Below, piece by piece: positions 25,576 to 36,791 of a stretch of DNA of 64,000 nt. The position numbers and the translations under genes were made by a program. Under the pieces are notes generated by a model, which was given only the letters and a program-made list of their open reading frames with translations, was not told where the DNA came from and did no database searches. The stretch is from Symsagittifera roscoffensis. Its lineage: Eukaryota > Xenacoelomorpha > Acoela > Convolutidae. Within the stretch, counting starts at the first letter, position 1. Each line of letters opens with the position of its first letter. Where the stretch lies: assembly GCF_963678635.1 (NCBI RefSeq), contig NC_087064.1, positions 58,848,338 to 58,912,337 of the forward strand, in the 5' to 3' direction.

Positions 25576-26882
25576 TTATCCATTTCCATTTCCTCTAGTG
25601 TGGGTCTTTCTGGGAAATTGGAACAGCTCGAAATTGGACTTAAGTGACTTCACAAGACCTGATGAATCTTTTATTTTCTTCAATCGTCTCAAGATAAAAA
25701 TCTTGTCCCTGTGATTGGGACACTCAAGTACTTTATTCTCTTTTACATTTTCAGTCATTTCAAATCGAGTTTTCACAGGTAAAGCATATCCCAGCTTCCT
25801 CCCCCTCTGGATTGTGATGGGTATGTCAAGAGTATTCAACAAGACACTGACGCTGAGGCCGCTCTTGGTTATCGAGAGGGATCTTCCTAAAACAGCAACA
25901 CTTTGACTGTTTGGATATAGAACTATGCATACTTGCTTGTTATCACTTAGTTCATTATAATTTTTCATCTGTAAGCTCACAATTACCGCTTCGTTTGCTT
26001 TCAGCCTTACCCTCCTACTCGAGAATACCCGCGCTTTATTCTCATTTGCCATTATCAGATTTACCGGTTTAATTACGTACTTCCTATCAGGGTTCCGTAT
26101 TCTGAACATGGCATTGTTCAAATCAATTGTTACGTCGAAGTTCCTGATGAAGGCCCTGCCTAAACTGAACTGGTCAGACTCATCTAGGTTCTCCACCACA
26201 AGAAAGCTCATCCACAGGTTGCGTTCCCCTAGGTTTAGGGCTATTATTGGTGTTCTGTCTAGTGCCCGCAGCGCTCCCTTGTTTGCAGCCGAAAGCCGTA
26301 TTCTCGAGTCTATCAAACCATTTTTGTTGAAACCCATCCGCTCCCAAGTTTCGATCGGTATAACACTCAAGACTGCTCCCGTATCAAGTAGCCCGCGTAA
26401 CTGAGTCTTCTTGCCACTTATGTCGAGCACGTGTACTGATACGTCTGCCTCCGTCCCGATGTGCCTTGCATTCTCTTCTAACTTGGCGCAGTGTCCAATC
26501 GATCCTACTTTCAGTTCTTCTTTGCCCACATAGATTTGTCCGGCTAGGTCCTCATCACATGTTATCATGGTTTTCGTGTAGATGTTTATCCCATCTATCT
26601 TTAACATCACCTATTCTCGACGCGAACTGACTTGCTGCCACTTCTCGTGAGTAGTGCCCTCCAGGCTCTAGAAGTTGTCTGCGGACTTATTGCACTTAAG
26701 TAATCTGCGTACACCTCGATGCGCATTATTGTCTTGTCACTGGGTTCACTCAGGTTTCTCGTTACTTCATGGCCGCCCACAGTGATTATTGACATAATTC
26801 TGGCTCCGATCTTTGTTATGCCGAATGGCTTTCCCGTCACCATTTTTAGAGTGTTGCAATTTCCACCCCTTGTCGCTCCCAT
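25576..26882 (-). pseudogene. Element 2 aspartic protease region, broken
   Basis: Frame 25576-26610 contains LRGLLDTGAVLSVIPIETW, the retropepsin DTG site, and a DQFSLGRAFIRNFDVTIDLNNA-like second block. The preceding frame 26607-26882 holds the conserved IMSI..VGGHEV segment, shifted by one junction. It is collinear with residues 950-1400 of the Element 1 Gag-Pro frame. Confidence 0.8.
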
Positions 26883-26993
26883 ATCGGTATCGAGATACTT
26901 AACGTCTAACTCAACTTCTGCCTTTCAATTTCCTGCTTTCCGGAGGATTCTTGTTCTCAGCTTCTATGGCATTCTTAACTTGCACTACAGCCT

Positions 26994-28949
26994 TCATCGT
27001 TTTTGTCGGTAGTTCCGCACTCGGTGCCTCCGTGTTTTTGTGTCAAACTCGGCTGGCCTGTTTCTCGTGTTCTGCACCGCCGCTAACGCTAACTTATGTT
27101 TGGGATGACTTTGGTTTTTTACTGCTTCCCAAAATAATGGACAGTCCATCCTGAAGTATCCCTCTTGATTGCAGAAGAAGCATCTCGCACCTATCTTGAT
27201 GATCAAGCCACTATAGAACTCGTTTTCTTCCATCTGGCTCATGTCTTCCTCATCCGGTGCATATCCCAGACCCTTCATGCCTTGGTTATACGTCGTGCAG
27301 TCCGCCACATGATGATCCGCTGATCCACAGTTTGCGCATGACCAACGTTTATCCATATCATCTCTAGGCTTATACCATGACGACCTCTGTGGTTGACTCC
27401 CCCCTTGCATGTTTCTGTTATCCGAGTATGAGTATTTCTTAGGTTTCATCAGCATGTACTCTCTTGACTTCTGTCTCATTTCTTCTGGAGTCGGTGCTTT
27501 ATCTTTCGACAGTGTATAGTACGTTGCTAACCTTGTTCTCAAGTCGTCACTTTTACCCCATCGATAAATTTCGAGGCAATGCTGAAGTTCCTTCTATTCG
27601 TTGATTCAAGCTCTCAAGATTGTCCAGGAACCGATCAATCGATTCGTCGTCCCTCTGTCTTCTCTTTTCAAATCTCATCATCACTTGGTGACCCTTCATA
27701 CCCGACCCGAATCGGCTCAATAATATCTCGAAGATTGTGTCTGCAGTATCACGTTCCTCGTCCTTCTTTGCAACTACACATTTTAACGCCGTGCCTTCTA
27801 AATTGCTGAGTATCGCTATGCAGGCTTGTCTCTCGTCGTTCAAGTTGTCTTGTTCCAAATGTAGTCTCATGACTTCCACACATGTGTCAATGCAGCCATC
27901 CGAGTCGTCTTTGAACTCTTTGGGTTTCTTGAAGGTCTTCCTGGATTTACCACTTCCTCTTTCACTCGAGTCAGTGTTCCTTGTCGCGAATGCTTCAAGT
28001 GTCCTGTTCATCATTGACAAGATGCTTGCCCATATCATGGAGTCAGGTGCTACATTAATGTTCGTACTCGAGCCCTCTGGTGTATTCGTAGTGTTTGATG
28101 TTCCACCCGTCATGATGGTCTTGGACCTCCCTGTCCCTACGCTCGTTGCAATCCGGGGTAACGGTGTAGAATCCCGTTTTTTCCGTTGCGGTTCTATGAA
28201 GTCAACTCTGGTGCCTTGCGGTCTACCTGCTACCAGTTTGTCTTACGCTGTTGAGTTTCTCAAGATGGCATCCAGTTTGGCCTGTATGGCACAAGAACTC
28301 TTAGTGTGGTCTCTGCTCATTTGTCCATTCTCGTCTCCAAACTCCCTAGCTTACTGTTCACAGTGTCATACCGTTGCTTCATTACTTGCATGTCTTTTTT
28401 GATATTCTTCTCGCGGTCTTTGTCAGTGGCCTCTACCTTGTCTGACACCTGCTGAAGCTTTTCCTCCGTCGCCCTCGCCAGGTTGAAGTAGTTGTCCAGG
28501 TATTCGTTTTTGTTGCATCTTAATTCCTTCTTTATTACTTCTCGATCTTCCTCACTGCACTTCAGTTTTTTGTCGATTTGTTACAGTTTTGCCATCAAGT
28601 CACCCAGTTCAAGAAGAGGTGTTTTCTCTTGGTTTGCTGTTGTCCCAGTTTCAACCGTTTCCTCGTGGCTAGCTGTTGCCACAAGATCGCCACGATAAAC
28701 GTCTCGATAATCATCTGTTGCCACTGCAGAAACGGTTCCAAATGTCTTGCCTTTCTCGGTCGTAGGTGTTATTTCATCCTTCTCTCTTGGTTTCCTTCCG
28801 ACCATCATTGCAATCCTCTCTGTGAACGACGTTCTTTTTGTTTGAGAGTCCTCTTTTATAGTTTCTGGCGTGTTGCTCCTTGTATCGTCTACAATGTCAA
28901 TCGGCGAGAATTCTATCGTCTTCTTATCTTGTTCCTTCACGTTCGGCAT
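26994..28949 (-). pseudogene. Element 2 gag, broken
   Basis: Frames 28581-28949 (N-terminal, acidic), 27553-28113 (capsid-like: DSDGCIDTCVEVMRL, LEGTALKCV, RFEKRRQRDDES) and 26994-27542 (two zinc knuckles). The first knuckle, CANCGSADHHVADC, is complete. The second reads CFFCNQEGYFRMDC, with Tyr for the ligand His. The order matches Element 1 Gag. Confidence 0.8.
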
Positions 28950-29499
28950 CGGTGTTGACTCTAATCTCCTTTTCTTTCCACCTCATCAACACTCTAATCT
29001 GGTGTCTCTAGATCGATTTCTGTAGCAGGTACCGTTCGTTCCTCTTCAGCGCTTACTCTCGTCTTGCTTTCCTTTGCGCTTCTTGTGTTTGACCATGCTC
29101 ACTGAAAAGTTCTTTCTTATTACTTTTTGGTCCGACGGCATCGCTTTTCGTTGCGACGAGTTGTGTTTTGTCTTTGACTCTAGAACTCTTTTTTCTGCTA
29201 TCGGTACCCTACTTCGCCTCATGATTCTTATTTACAATTTTTTCTATCTACAATATTAAAAATTATAAATTTCTATTCTAAGGATAAAAATTCTAAAAAG
29301 TTTTCCTAATTTTCTTAAGTAAAAAGTTTTTCAGTTCGGGATCTTATTAGAGCAAATTTTTCTTGATTTTAATCGTTCTGACCGGTCTTTTGAACTCTCC
29401 ACTTAAGTATTTGGATGTTTCACACCGTCCCAATGCCTACCGCTTCAGTGTTTGGGTACCTCGTACTGTCCCGAGACCCTTTTTGCTCAGATGTCGGAA

Positions 29500-30296
29500 C
29501 ACTTCGCACGTCCCAGGACCTCTTGGTACTGTCCCAAGACTCTGCGCTAGTGTCCCAAGACTTTTCTGTACTGTCCCAAGATTTTTGGCACTGTCTCAAG
29601 ACTTTTCTGTAGTGTCCCAAGACTTTTCTGTACTGTCCCAAGACTTTTTTGTACTGTCCCAAGACTTTTCGGCACTGTCCCAAGGTTTTTCTGTACTGTC
29701 CCAAGACTTTTCGGCACTGTTCCAAGACTTTTCTGTACTGTCCCAAGACTTCATGGTGCTGTCCCAAGACTTTTTTGTACTGTCCCAAGACTTTTCGGCA
29801 CTGTCCCAAGACTTTTCTGTACTGTTCCAAGTTTTTTTGGCACTGTCCCAAGACTTTTCTGTACTGTCGCAAGACTTTTCGGCACTGTCCCAAGACTTTT
29901 TGTACTGTCCCAAGACTTCTTGGTGCTGTCCCAAGACTTTTATGTACTGTCCCAAGACTTTTCGGTACTGTTCGAAGACTTTTCTGTACTGTCCCAAGAC
30001 TTCTTGGTGCTGTCCCAAGACTTTTTCGCTCTGTCCCAAGACCTTTTCACTCTGTCCCAAGACATCCTGGTACTGTCCCAAGACTTTTCCGCTCTGTCCC
30101 AAGACTTCCTGGTACTGTCCCAAGACTTTTCCGCTCTGTCCCAAGACTTCCTGGTACTGTACCAAGACTTTTCCGCTCTGTCCCAAGACTTCCTGGTACT
30201 GTCCCAAGACTTTTCCGCTCTGTCCCAAGACTTCCTGACTTCAGTGTTGGGACATACACACTGTCCCAAGACCCCTTCTTCCTTAGTGTTGGGACA
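29500..30296. repeat. 21-bp minisatellite, about 34 copies
   Basis: The plus-strand unit is close to CTGTCCCAAGACTTTTCTGTA, with variants GGCA, GGTG and CGCT at the end. The period is 21 throughout, so several frames on both strands stay open as 7-residue repeats (VLSQDFS and others). Edges carry related GTTGGGACA sequence. Repetition, not coding, explains the long open frames here. Confidence 0.95.
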
Positions 30297-31129
30297 AACT
30301 GATTTCTTCTTCTTCGTTGTTGTGACTCTTGAACCACTATCCCTGGTACCACCACTTGAGCTCTAGTATAAAAACTTCCCCAAAACCCAACCTTACTGGC
30401 CAAAAGTTTCAAATGCTAATCCCCTGAACTATCTCCCTTTATTAATCTGACGCAAGTTGAAATTCAACTTGTTCTCTGATGTGTTGTGATCACCTATTCG
30501 TTCAAAAAACCGATAAAATTAGTACCGAAAACGTAAAAACACAAACGATAAAAAATTATACAAACAGAAACATGAACCCACCTAAAATTGGAGGTGACCA
30601 ATATCGCCCTCTCGTAGAAAAAATTCTGGTACCTGATTGTCACGCGTTTTCCTCTACCCTCTTAACGTTCTTATGGGGTATTGTCCTTCCGGGGTTAAAA
30701 AACTGTCTATCTCCGTTCCCCCCACCCTATCCTACCAGAGTACCTACCTTAATTTGATCTTAAATTTGGATATCCTCTCACTATAATTCACATGTGTAAG
30801 ATTATAATGTAACTAAATCGACGATATCGATTGAGTAGTTACTATAACGTGTCCCCCTTTTTTATAATTTGCAACCGCCAACCTCTAACCTAACCAGCCC
30901 CCCTTCTAACCTCCCCCCTGTTTAGCCCTCCTCTTAAGCCGAAAATTACCTTAAGTGCTGGGTGCTAAACCTCTCAAGAGAAAACCGTAGAACCTGTTTC
31001 CAAGCTCTGCTCAAGTAAAAACGTTCCTCAAAACAGTGGGATTCCGCTTATCCAATTTGACACTTATCTCTTATATTGTAATGTCGATTCTAACGATACC
31101 CGATTGACCAACCAACCAGAACACCTCTG

Positions 31130-31410
31130 AGTGTCCCCCTCTGGTTGTTCTGATTCCGTGCTGGTTGTCTCCTTGGCTCGTCCAGGACCTCTCTCCAGCA
31201 CCTCCTTGGCTGGTCACCTGTTCCAGTCCAGTCTCCCAGTGGTTCGTAGATTCACCAAACAAAACACCTCTGTGTGCCTTCTCTTTTCGGTCCCGTCGGT
31301 GCTGGATGTCCCCTTGTCGTATCCAGTACTTGTCAGGTTCCCTTATTGTGAACCACTTTCCTGCTTGGCTGGTCACTTTTTCCAGTCAAGTCTCCTAGTG
31401 GTCCAGCTAA
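31130..31410. repeat. Divergent direct repeat, about 160 bp apart
   Basis: The phrase CTTGGCTGGTCAC, followed by TTCCAGTC.AGTCTCC.AGTGGT, occurs at about 31204 and again at about 31364 in the Element 2 leader. CACCTCTG(T/A)GTG phrases also recur. The significance is unclear. Confidence 0.6.
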
Positions 31411-31863
31411 GCTGCAAGCTATCTGAAAACCCTTGACAACGCCCCACACTCGGGCACCTTTTTAACTTGCCGAAATGATCGAAAATATCGGTCTCATGAA
31501 AACAGTATGGGTATACTATTTAATTAATATAAAGGTTTGATCCAACTAATCTGGTGTCAAAGTCACTGTCATTTTTTGTTTCATGGTTTTTGTTCCTTTA
31601 TCTATTCTTTTTCGGTTTTTGATTCGCTTTTTGTCTTTTTGCTCGTTTTTTAGTCCCCCTAGTTACCTCCCATTACTCGGTTAGCTGGCCTCGTTCGGAA
31701 TGCGTACTAGGAAATTTTCTCGAGTTTTCTTAAAAAGCTATCACGGTACGACCGGAAGGTTTACACGTTCCCGCCGAACCGTACCAGCGGTACTCTAGAA
31801 TGGGCATGTAGCCCGGAGCTGTGTCAAGTGGGTTCGACTCCGTAGTCATGATGTCGTGGAAAC

Positions 31864-31877
31864 ACCCAGGAGCGCCA
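31864..31877 (-). promoter_or_regulatory. Element 2 primer-binding site candidate
   Basis: In sense, TGGCGCTCCTGGGT begins 11 nt inside the 5' LTR, like a tRNA 3' end complement starting TGG. It is shared with Element 1 (58534) and Element 3 (18057). The tRNA could not be identified. Confidence 0.6.
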
Positions 31878-31888
31878 TAAAAACACTA

Positions 31889-32788
31889 TGTAACAGTCGC
31901 CTACTTCAGTCACATATTAGGTTAAAGAAAAATAGGCCCTATAAACATTGGCTCAAGAGTCAGGGACACTATCTCTTGTGTTTTTCTACCTCGAACAGTC
32001 GGAGCCAATTCGGTTCACTTGCGACATGAGACTAAAACCCCCTTACAGCTTAAAGGCCACTACCAAAATACCCCCCCCCACTCTAGAAAATAAGAAAGTC
32101 CCCATACATAGGTCTCAAAATACCCAAAATACGCGAACGCCGTTAAAAACATGGTCGGAACAGTCCGTATGGTTACGTTTTATTGGACAGTGGAACTTTG
32201 ATCCATTTCAGATCGATCAACCTAAAACTCTCCTTATCTCAACATAAAAATTATAAAACACACTCAAGAAAACTAAATTGGGTACTCACATACCAGCATA
32301 CTCGAGAATTGAGGTAACTAAATTAATCAGTAATTCTAGCATTAGGTAATTAAGTTTTAACTCAAGAAGTTTGTAATCAATGAATTCCAGCAAGGGAAAT
32401 GAGTTTTGACTCGAGAATTAAGTTTTGGAACTGGACCATTGGGATACCCCAGCTGTCCACCTTACCACTGAGGGTTCACTCTGGTTCACTTCTTATTTGC
32501 TCTGCTCTGTTTACAATCGCTCTGCTTCCTATTCAGGATAGGACAGCTCTACTCGCGTTTGATTTATATCTGGAAATTGCGAATAGCAATTTCCCGCTGC
32601 TTTTTTCAACTACTTTCCCGCGATTGTTATTCGGTGGTTCTGATCTTGTATTTCTGAGATTTTCAGTTTTCTCGAGAAAGTTGAGCATGACAAGCTCAAT
32701 TCGAATTTTTGAAAAATTACATTTCACCCCAAAATTACGTTGTCTGTATTCCTCGATGTCAAACTTCCAAATATGACCGACTGGCACA
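31889..32788 (-). repeat. Element 2 5' LTR
   Basis: 900 bp, pairing with 1258-2160. Plus strand TGTAACAGTCGCC...GACCGACTGGCACA, followed by the target-site copy ATG. Confidence 0.9.
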
Positions 32789-33237
32789 ATGACGCTTACA
32801 CCATACAGTCTTCTGTATACTATACTGCAGTGCAACTATCGCAGTTACATTGTTGAATATCATTGACATAAAAATTGAACAAAAACGGACATTGTACTGA
32901 TTCTTGCAACACATGTTATTTTCAATCCATTTCGAAAATTATTTTAACACCCACGCGATGCTCGTTCTTATTCAAAACTTTTTCTTAATGCATTTGCTTA
33001 TAATTAGCAATATCTCCATGTGTTTGGCGAAGTGAATTGTGCTTGCAACTACTGCAAAAACTCAAACTAGACAGCTAAATAGTGTTCAAAACTGGGAACT
33101 CTCTAAAGCCGTTGGACCATATTCAACGTTCTTCACGTTTTTCTTGACCTCTTTGTCCTATATTTTACTTCAAAAAAATGCTGCAGTATGAAAAATTCAA
33201 ATGAAGGCCGAGTTTTTCAAGCGGTCATGTAAAGATC
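32789..33237. other. Host spacer between insertions
   Basis: 449 bp of AT-rich unique sequence between Element 2 and a solo LTR. If Element 2 and one ATG copy are ignored, the Lys/Arg-rich frame from 1149 would continue here for about 20 codons to a TGA at 32854. No recognisable protein. ATC at 33235-33237 is the left target copy of the solo LTR. Confidence 0.4.
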
Positions 33238-34158
33238 TGTGCCAGTCGGTCATGTCTGGAAGTTTGACCTTGAGAGACACGAAAATACGTAATTTTCGAG
33301 TGGAATTTTAATTTTCAAAATTTCGAATGGAGCCTGTCATGCTCAGTTTTCTCGTACCAACTGAAAACAGAAAGTGAAAAATCAGAACATCCGAATTTGC
33401 AATTGCGGGAAATTACTCAAGAAAAACAGCGGGAAATTACCCAAGAAAAACAGCGGGAAATTGCTATTCGCAATTTCCAGATATAGAATAGGACACGAGT
33501 AGAGCTGTCTTATCCCGAAATAGGAGGAGAGACGATAAATAGAAGAAAGAACGACTATTCGGAACGAACTAGAGTGAACCTTCAATGGAAAGGTGGACAG
33601 CTTGAGTGTCCCAATGGTTCAAACAAAAACTCAAATTCTAGAGTCGGAATTTACTTCCATTACCAAAACTGACCAGTATTAAACTTATCTAGTTATATTA
33701 CCTAATTCTTGGGTTGCTTACCAATTTAATTACTCCTTGTGCTCGAGTACAACGACATGTGAGTTCCCAATTTAAATTTCTCGAGTGTGTTTTATGATTG
33801 TTATGTTGAGATAAGGCAAGTTTTAGGTTGATCCATCTGAAATGGATCAAAGTTCCACTGTCCAATAAAAAGTAACTTAACGGATTGTTCCGACCCTGTT
33901 TTTAACGGCGTTCGCGTATTTTGGGTATCTTGAGACCTAAGTATGGGGACGTTCTTATTTTCTAGAGTGGGGGGATATTTTGGTAGTAGCCTTCAAGCTG
34001 TAGCGAGTTCTAGTCTCATGTCGCAAGCGAACCGAACTGGCTCCGACCGTTCTTGAGGTAGAAAAACACAAGAGATAGTGTCCCTGATCCTTGAGCCAGT
34101 GGTTATAGGGCCTATTTTTCTTAAGCCTCATATGTGACTGCAGTAGGCGACTGTTACA
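33238..34158 (+). repeat. Solo LTR, Element 2 type, inverted
   Basis: 921 bp running TGTGCCAGTCGG...GACTGTTACA on the plus strand, the reverse complement of the Element 2 LTR type. It is flanked by ATC on both sides (33235-33237 and 34159-34161), so it is a complete insertion reduced to one LTR by recombination. Confidence 0.9.
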
Positions 34159-34242
34159 ATCATTTCAATCCAAAGCTATCAAAGGTTTAAAATGCCTAGA
34201 TTCATTTTCTTCAAAAATAGTTTTTCATAAGTATTAGGTGTT

Positions 34243-35001
34243 TGTAACAGTCGTTCACTTTTGTCACATTTGAGATCAAGACGGATAGGCTCTATAGCCT
34301 TTGGCCTAAGGGCCAGAGAAACTATATCCCGTGCTTTTCTATCTCATTCGGTCGGAGCCAATTTACGGTTCAACTAGACAAGGAACTCAAGATTGTGTTA
34401 CTGCTTAAAGACCCTTGCCAAAATAACTCCCCTCTTAAAACTATATCGAACGCCTCCATGACCAGGTCTCTAAACAATTGAAACACGCGAATGGTTGATC
34501 AACCTAGAAAGTCATCTCGTCTCAGCATTATCGCATAAAACAGTCTCTATTGATTTAAATCAGCAACTCAGGGTCATAAAAAACTCAATTGTAATTCAAT
34601 CAAGATCAAGAGAACTAGTTAACTCAAAAAGTGTTGTTAAATTTTTCGAGCTTGGACCACCAGATCAGTTCAATGGCAAGGTTCCCGAGTCAAGTTGTAC
34701 TCTGGATCTAGATAACGCATTGCTCTTCGCAATCGCCTGTCGCAGCAACTCTCGATGTTTTCTGTCACTAATCAGACAATTCTACTCTCGAAAAAATGTA
34801 TGATTATATGTGCCATTTGCGATTAGCAATTTGTCAGGGGTGATTTCTAGCACAACTTTCCCCTATTGGTATTTTGGCTGTTCTGTTTTTGACTTCTGAT
34901 TTTGAGTTGTTGCGAGAAAATCAGGTATGACTAGATCGAGTCGAATTTTTGAAAAATTTAACTCAAAACGAAAAATTCCATTATCATGACCGACTGGCAC
35001 A
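34243..35001 (-). repeat. Lone, diverged LTR of Element 2 type
   Basis: 759 bp, TGTAACAGTCG...GACCGACTGGCACA on the plus strand, well diverged from the other Element 2-type LTRs and shorter. Its last base abuts the first base of Element 1. No matching target duplication is seen (GTT on the left, CTT after Element 1). Confidence 0.8.
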
Positions 35002-35871
35002 TGTAACATTCGCCCAAATATCACACAGCGACGGAGCGTAGAAAAAGTACCTATTAACGACTGGCAGGCGTCAGTTACCTTAATCCTACTCGTTTTTCAC
35101 CGTCTCGACCTTGCCAGTTGATTTTCTGGTCTGTTTAGGGCAAAGTAAAAAGTTACCATTTTTAGGCCATCAGTCAAACGACTTTTGATCAGCTTTCGTT
35201 TGCATGCGAACACAACCACATAGCTGAGTCTCGGATCCTCAGACTACGTGATTGTCATTAAAAACACGGCTCGAACAACCTATTTTATTATGTTTTTGTG
35301 TGACAGTTCTACATTAAATCCATTAGAAATGGATTGACCCTTTCCTTTTTCTAGCTACTCATGTTCTGAAATATCAAACAATAACGGTGTTAATTAAGAT
35401 CTATGACATTCCAGCAGCTATAAAGTTAGTTTATACAGTCCCTTCACATAGACAGTCTTTGGGGGACCAAGCCTCCGCTCCCGTAATATTCCTGAGATAA
35501 CGCTCTTATCTCTTATAATTCGTGTCCCGGGAGGGTTCCGTGGTATATTTCTTCCCCCACTGAAGCCTCCTTCTCCACCAATATCTGTTGACAAGTGTCT
35601 TATCGTGCGTTGTTGCCACGATAAGAGGCTTCGTATTTTCCGTCTCTGGTACGACTGTTTTTCACAATATCCGTCGTTGTTCTTCTTTTTCAGTCAAAAT
35701 GGCCGACTTTTTCTATTTCTCAGAAATGTTCACTCTTCAATCGAAATTTTGAAAATAAAATTCTAGAACATTCTGACCCTCCTTTGCAACACTTTTTCGT
35801 TCATAAGGCCTTTAGCCGTCCTTTTTTATGTCGCCGGAAGGTTGTGCTGTGTCATCTGGCAGAATGGCACA
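35002..35871 (-). repeat. Element 1 3' LTR
   Basis: 870 bp, TGTGCCATTCTG to GCGAATGTTACA in sense. On the minus strand a GTATAAA box lies at 35430-35436 and AATAAA at 35284-35289, about 145 bases downstream, an order that suits U3-R. A perfect 9-bp stem (CTTATCGTG/CACGATAAG, 9-nt loop) lies at 35599-35625. Confidence 0.95.
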
Positions 35872-36791
35872 TACTCCCCGGACAAGTCTCCATCAATGTC
35901 CCTATTGATCGCATAACACCGGGTTATCATCAAGTAGTTAACCAGTTTTCTGTAATCAATCTTACAAATTGCATAAGAAAATGAAATTTATCTACTCCAC
36001 CTCAACTCACTACGTGTTCACAAATGGCATCGTACTACATCTCACTGCCTTTCAACATTTTCACAAAATTTGCACCATGAGGAGTATCCTAGATAAAATT
36101 TCTTTTCTGACTACTTACGTCGTTTTGCCATGAAACTTCTTTTCGCTTCTGATTAAAAAGTGGGACGTGGCACGGCCACGCACCCGTTAAAATTAACTTA
36201 ACATTACTCACCAAGTATCATCAGTTATTTATGCGGTCCTTTCAATATTAAAACTAAGAAACTCTGTGGCTAGGAAAGTTATTGAGTTACCCACCCTTCT
36301 CGAGCGAGTTTACTCAAACTTACCATGTCGCCACACAGTGAAGTTGTGTCTTAGACAGGTTAAAAACTTCAGTCGTGAATAAATAGGTAAATATACTCAC
36401 CTATGCTCCTTATATACATACATAAATAGCCATAACTAAAATCAACAATTTCAACAATTTTAACAATTGCAACAATTTTCAAAGTTTGGTCTGACCAAAC
36501 TAGATCAAAACAAAAAGTTTAACAGGTTCAATAATCAAAACTTGGTTGATTTGTTCAAGTTTTTACACACAAATACAATCAAGTTTTCTCTCCTTCTCTT
36601 CTCTTCTTTGGTCATCTTCACTCCATCACTTCTCCATCCTGATCTTCGCTGTCTTCCAACACTTTCTCCAGCATGTCCATTGAGTTGCGGACCGTGACTC
36701 AACTCTCCTGTTCCAACAGCCTCGGTTTGCAGCAAGGTAGCAAGTCCACATTCACCTTCTGCTCCCGGTTCCTGCAAAAGCTGTTGTGAAG
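35872..36791 (-). other. Element 1 3' region with polypurine-tract core
   Basis: In sense TTGTCCGGGGAGTA stands directly before the LTR (35872-35885 on plus), the probable plus-strand primer; its GGGGAGTA end resembles the Ty1 tract. An 86-codon frame (36535-36795) overlaps the stop of the 841-aa frame as ATGA, but resembles nothing and is not kept in Element 2. The rest is AT-rich without a gene. Confidence 0.5.

Larger units (their letters stand above)
28950..31888 (-). promoter_or_regulatory. Element 2 leader
   Basis: Nearly 3 kb between gag and the 5' LTR with no credible gene. It holds the 21-bp minisatellite (29500-30296), a divergent direct repeat near 31205 and 31365, and the primer-binding site at 31877. 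A conserved block before the primer site (CATGATG, GCATGTAGCCCGGAGC) resembles 58440-58500 of Element 1. The TCCGGAGGGT motif array of the other two leaders is not evident here. Confidence 0.5.
1258..32788 (-). mobile_element. Element 2: decayed giant Ty3/Gypsy-like LTR retrotransposon
   Basis: Two direct LTRs (1258-2160 and 31889-32788) bound a 29.7-kb interior and are flanked by the 3-bp direct repeat ATG (1255-1257 and 32789-32791). Sense is minus. The order from the right is LTR, leader, gag, protease, RT/RNase H, integrase with macro domain, then a second module homologous to the SGNH, 718-aa, 431-aa and 841-aa frames of Element 1. Removing the nested Element 3 (7.2 kb) and the 2.15-kb duplication leaves about 22 kb, close to Element 1. 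LTR divergence of several percent and many stops and shifts mark it as old and inactive. Confidence 0.9.

Noticed and set aside
29363-30238. Open frames of 150-290 codons on both strands
   Set aside because: They are translations of a 21-bp tandem repeat with no stop in several frames; period divisible by three explains the openness.
29500-30296. CRISPR-like array
   Set aside because: The repeats are contiguous 21-mers without unique spacers, in an animal retrotransposon leader.
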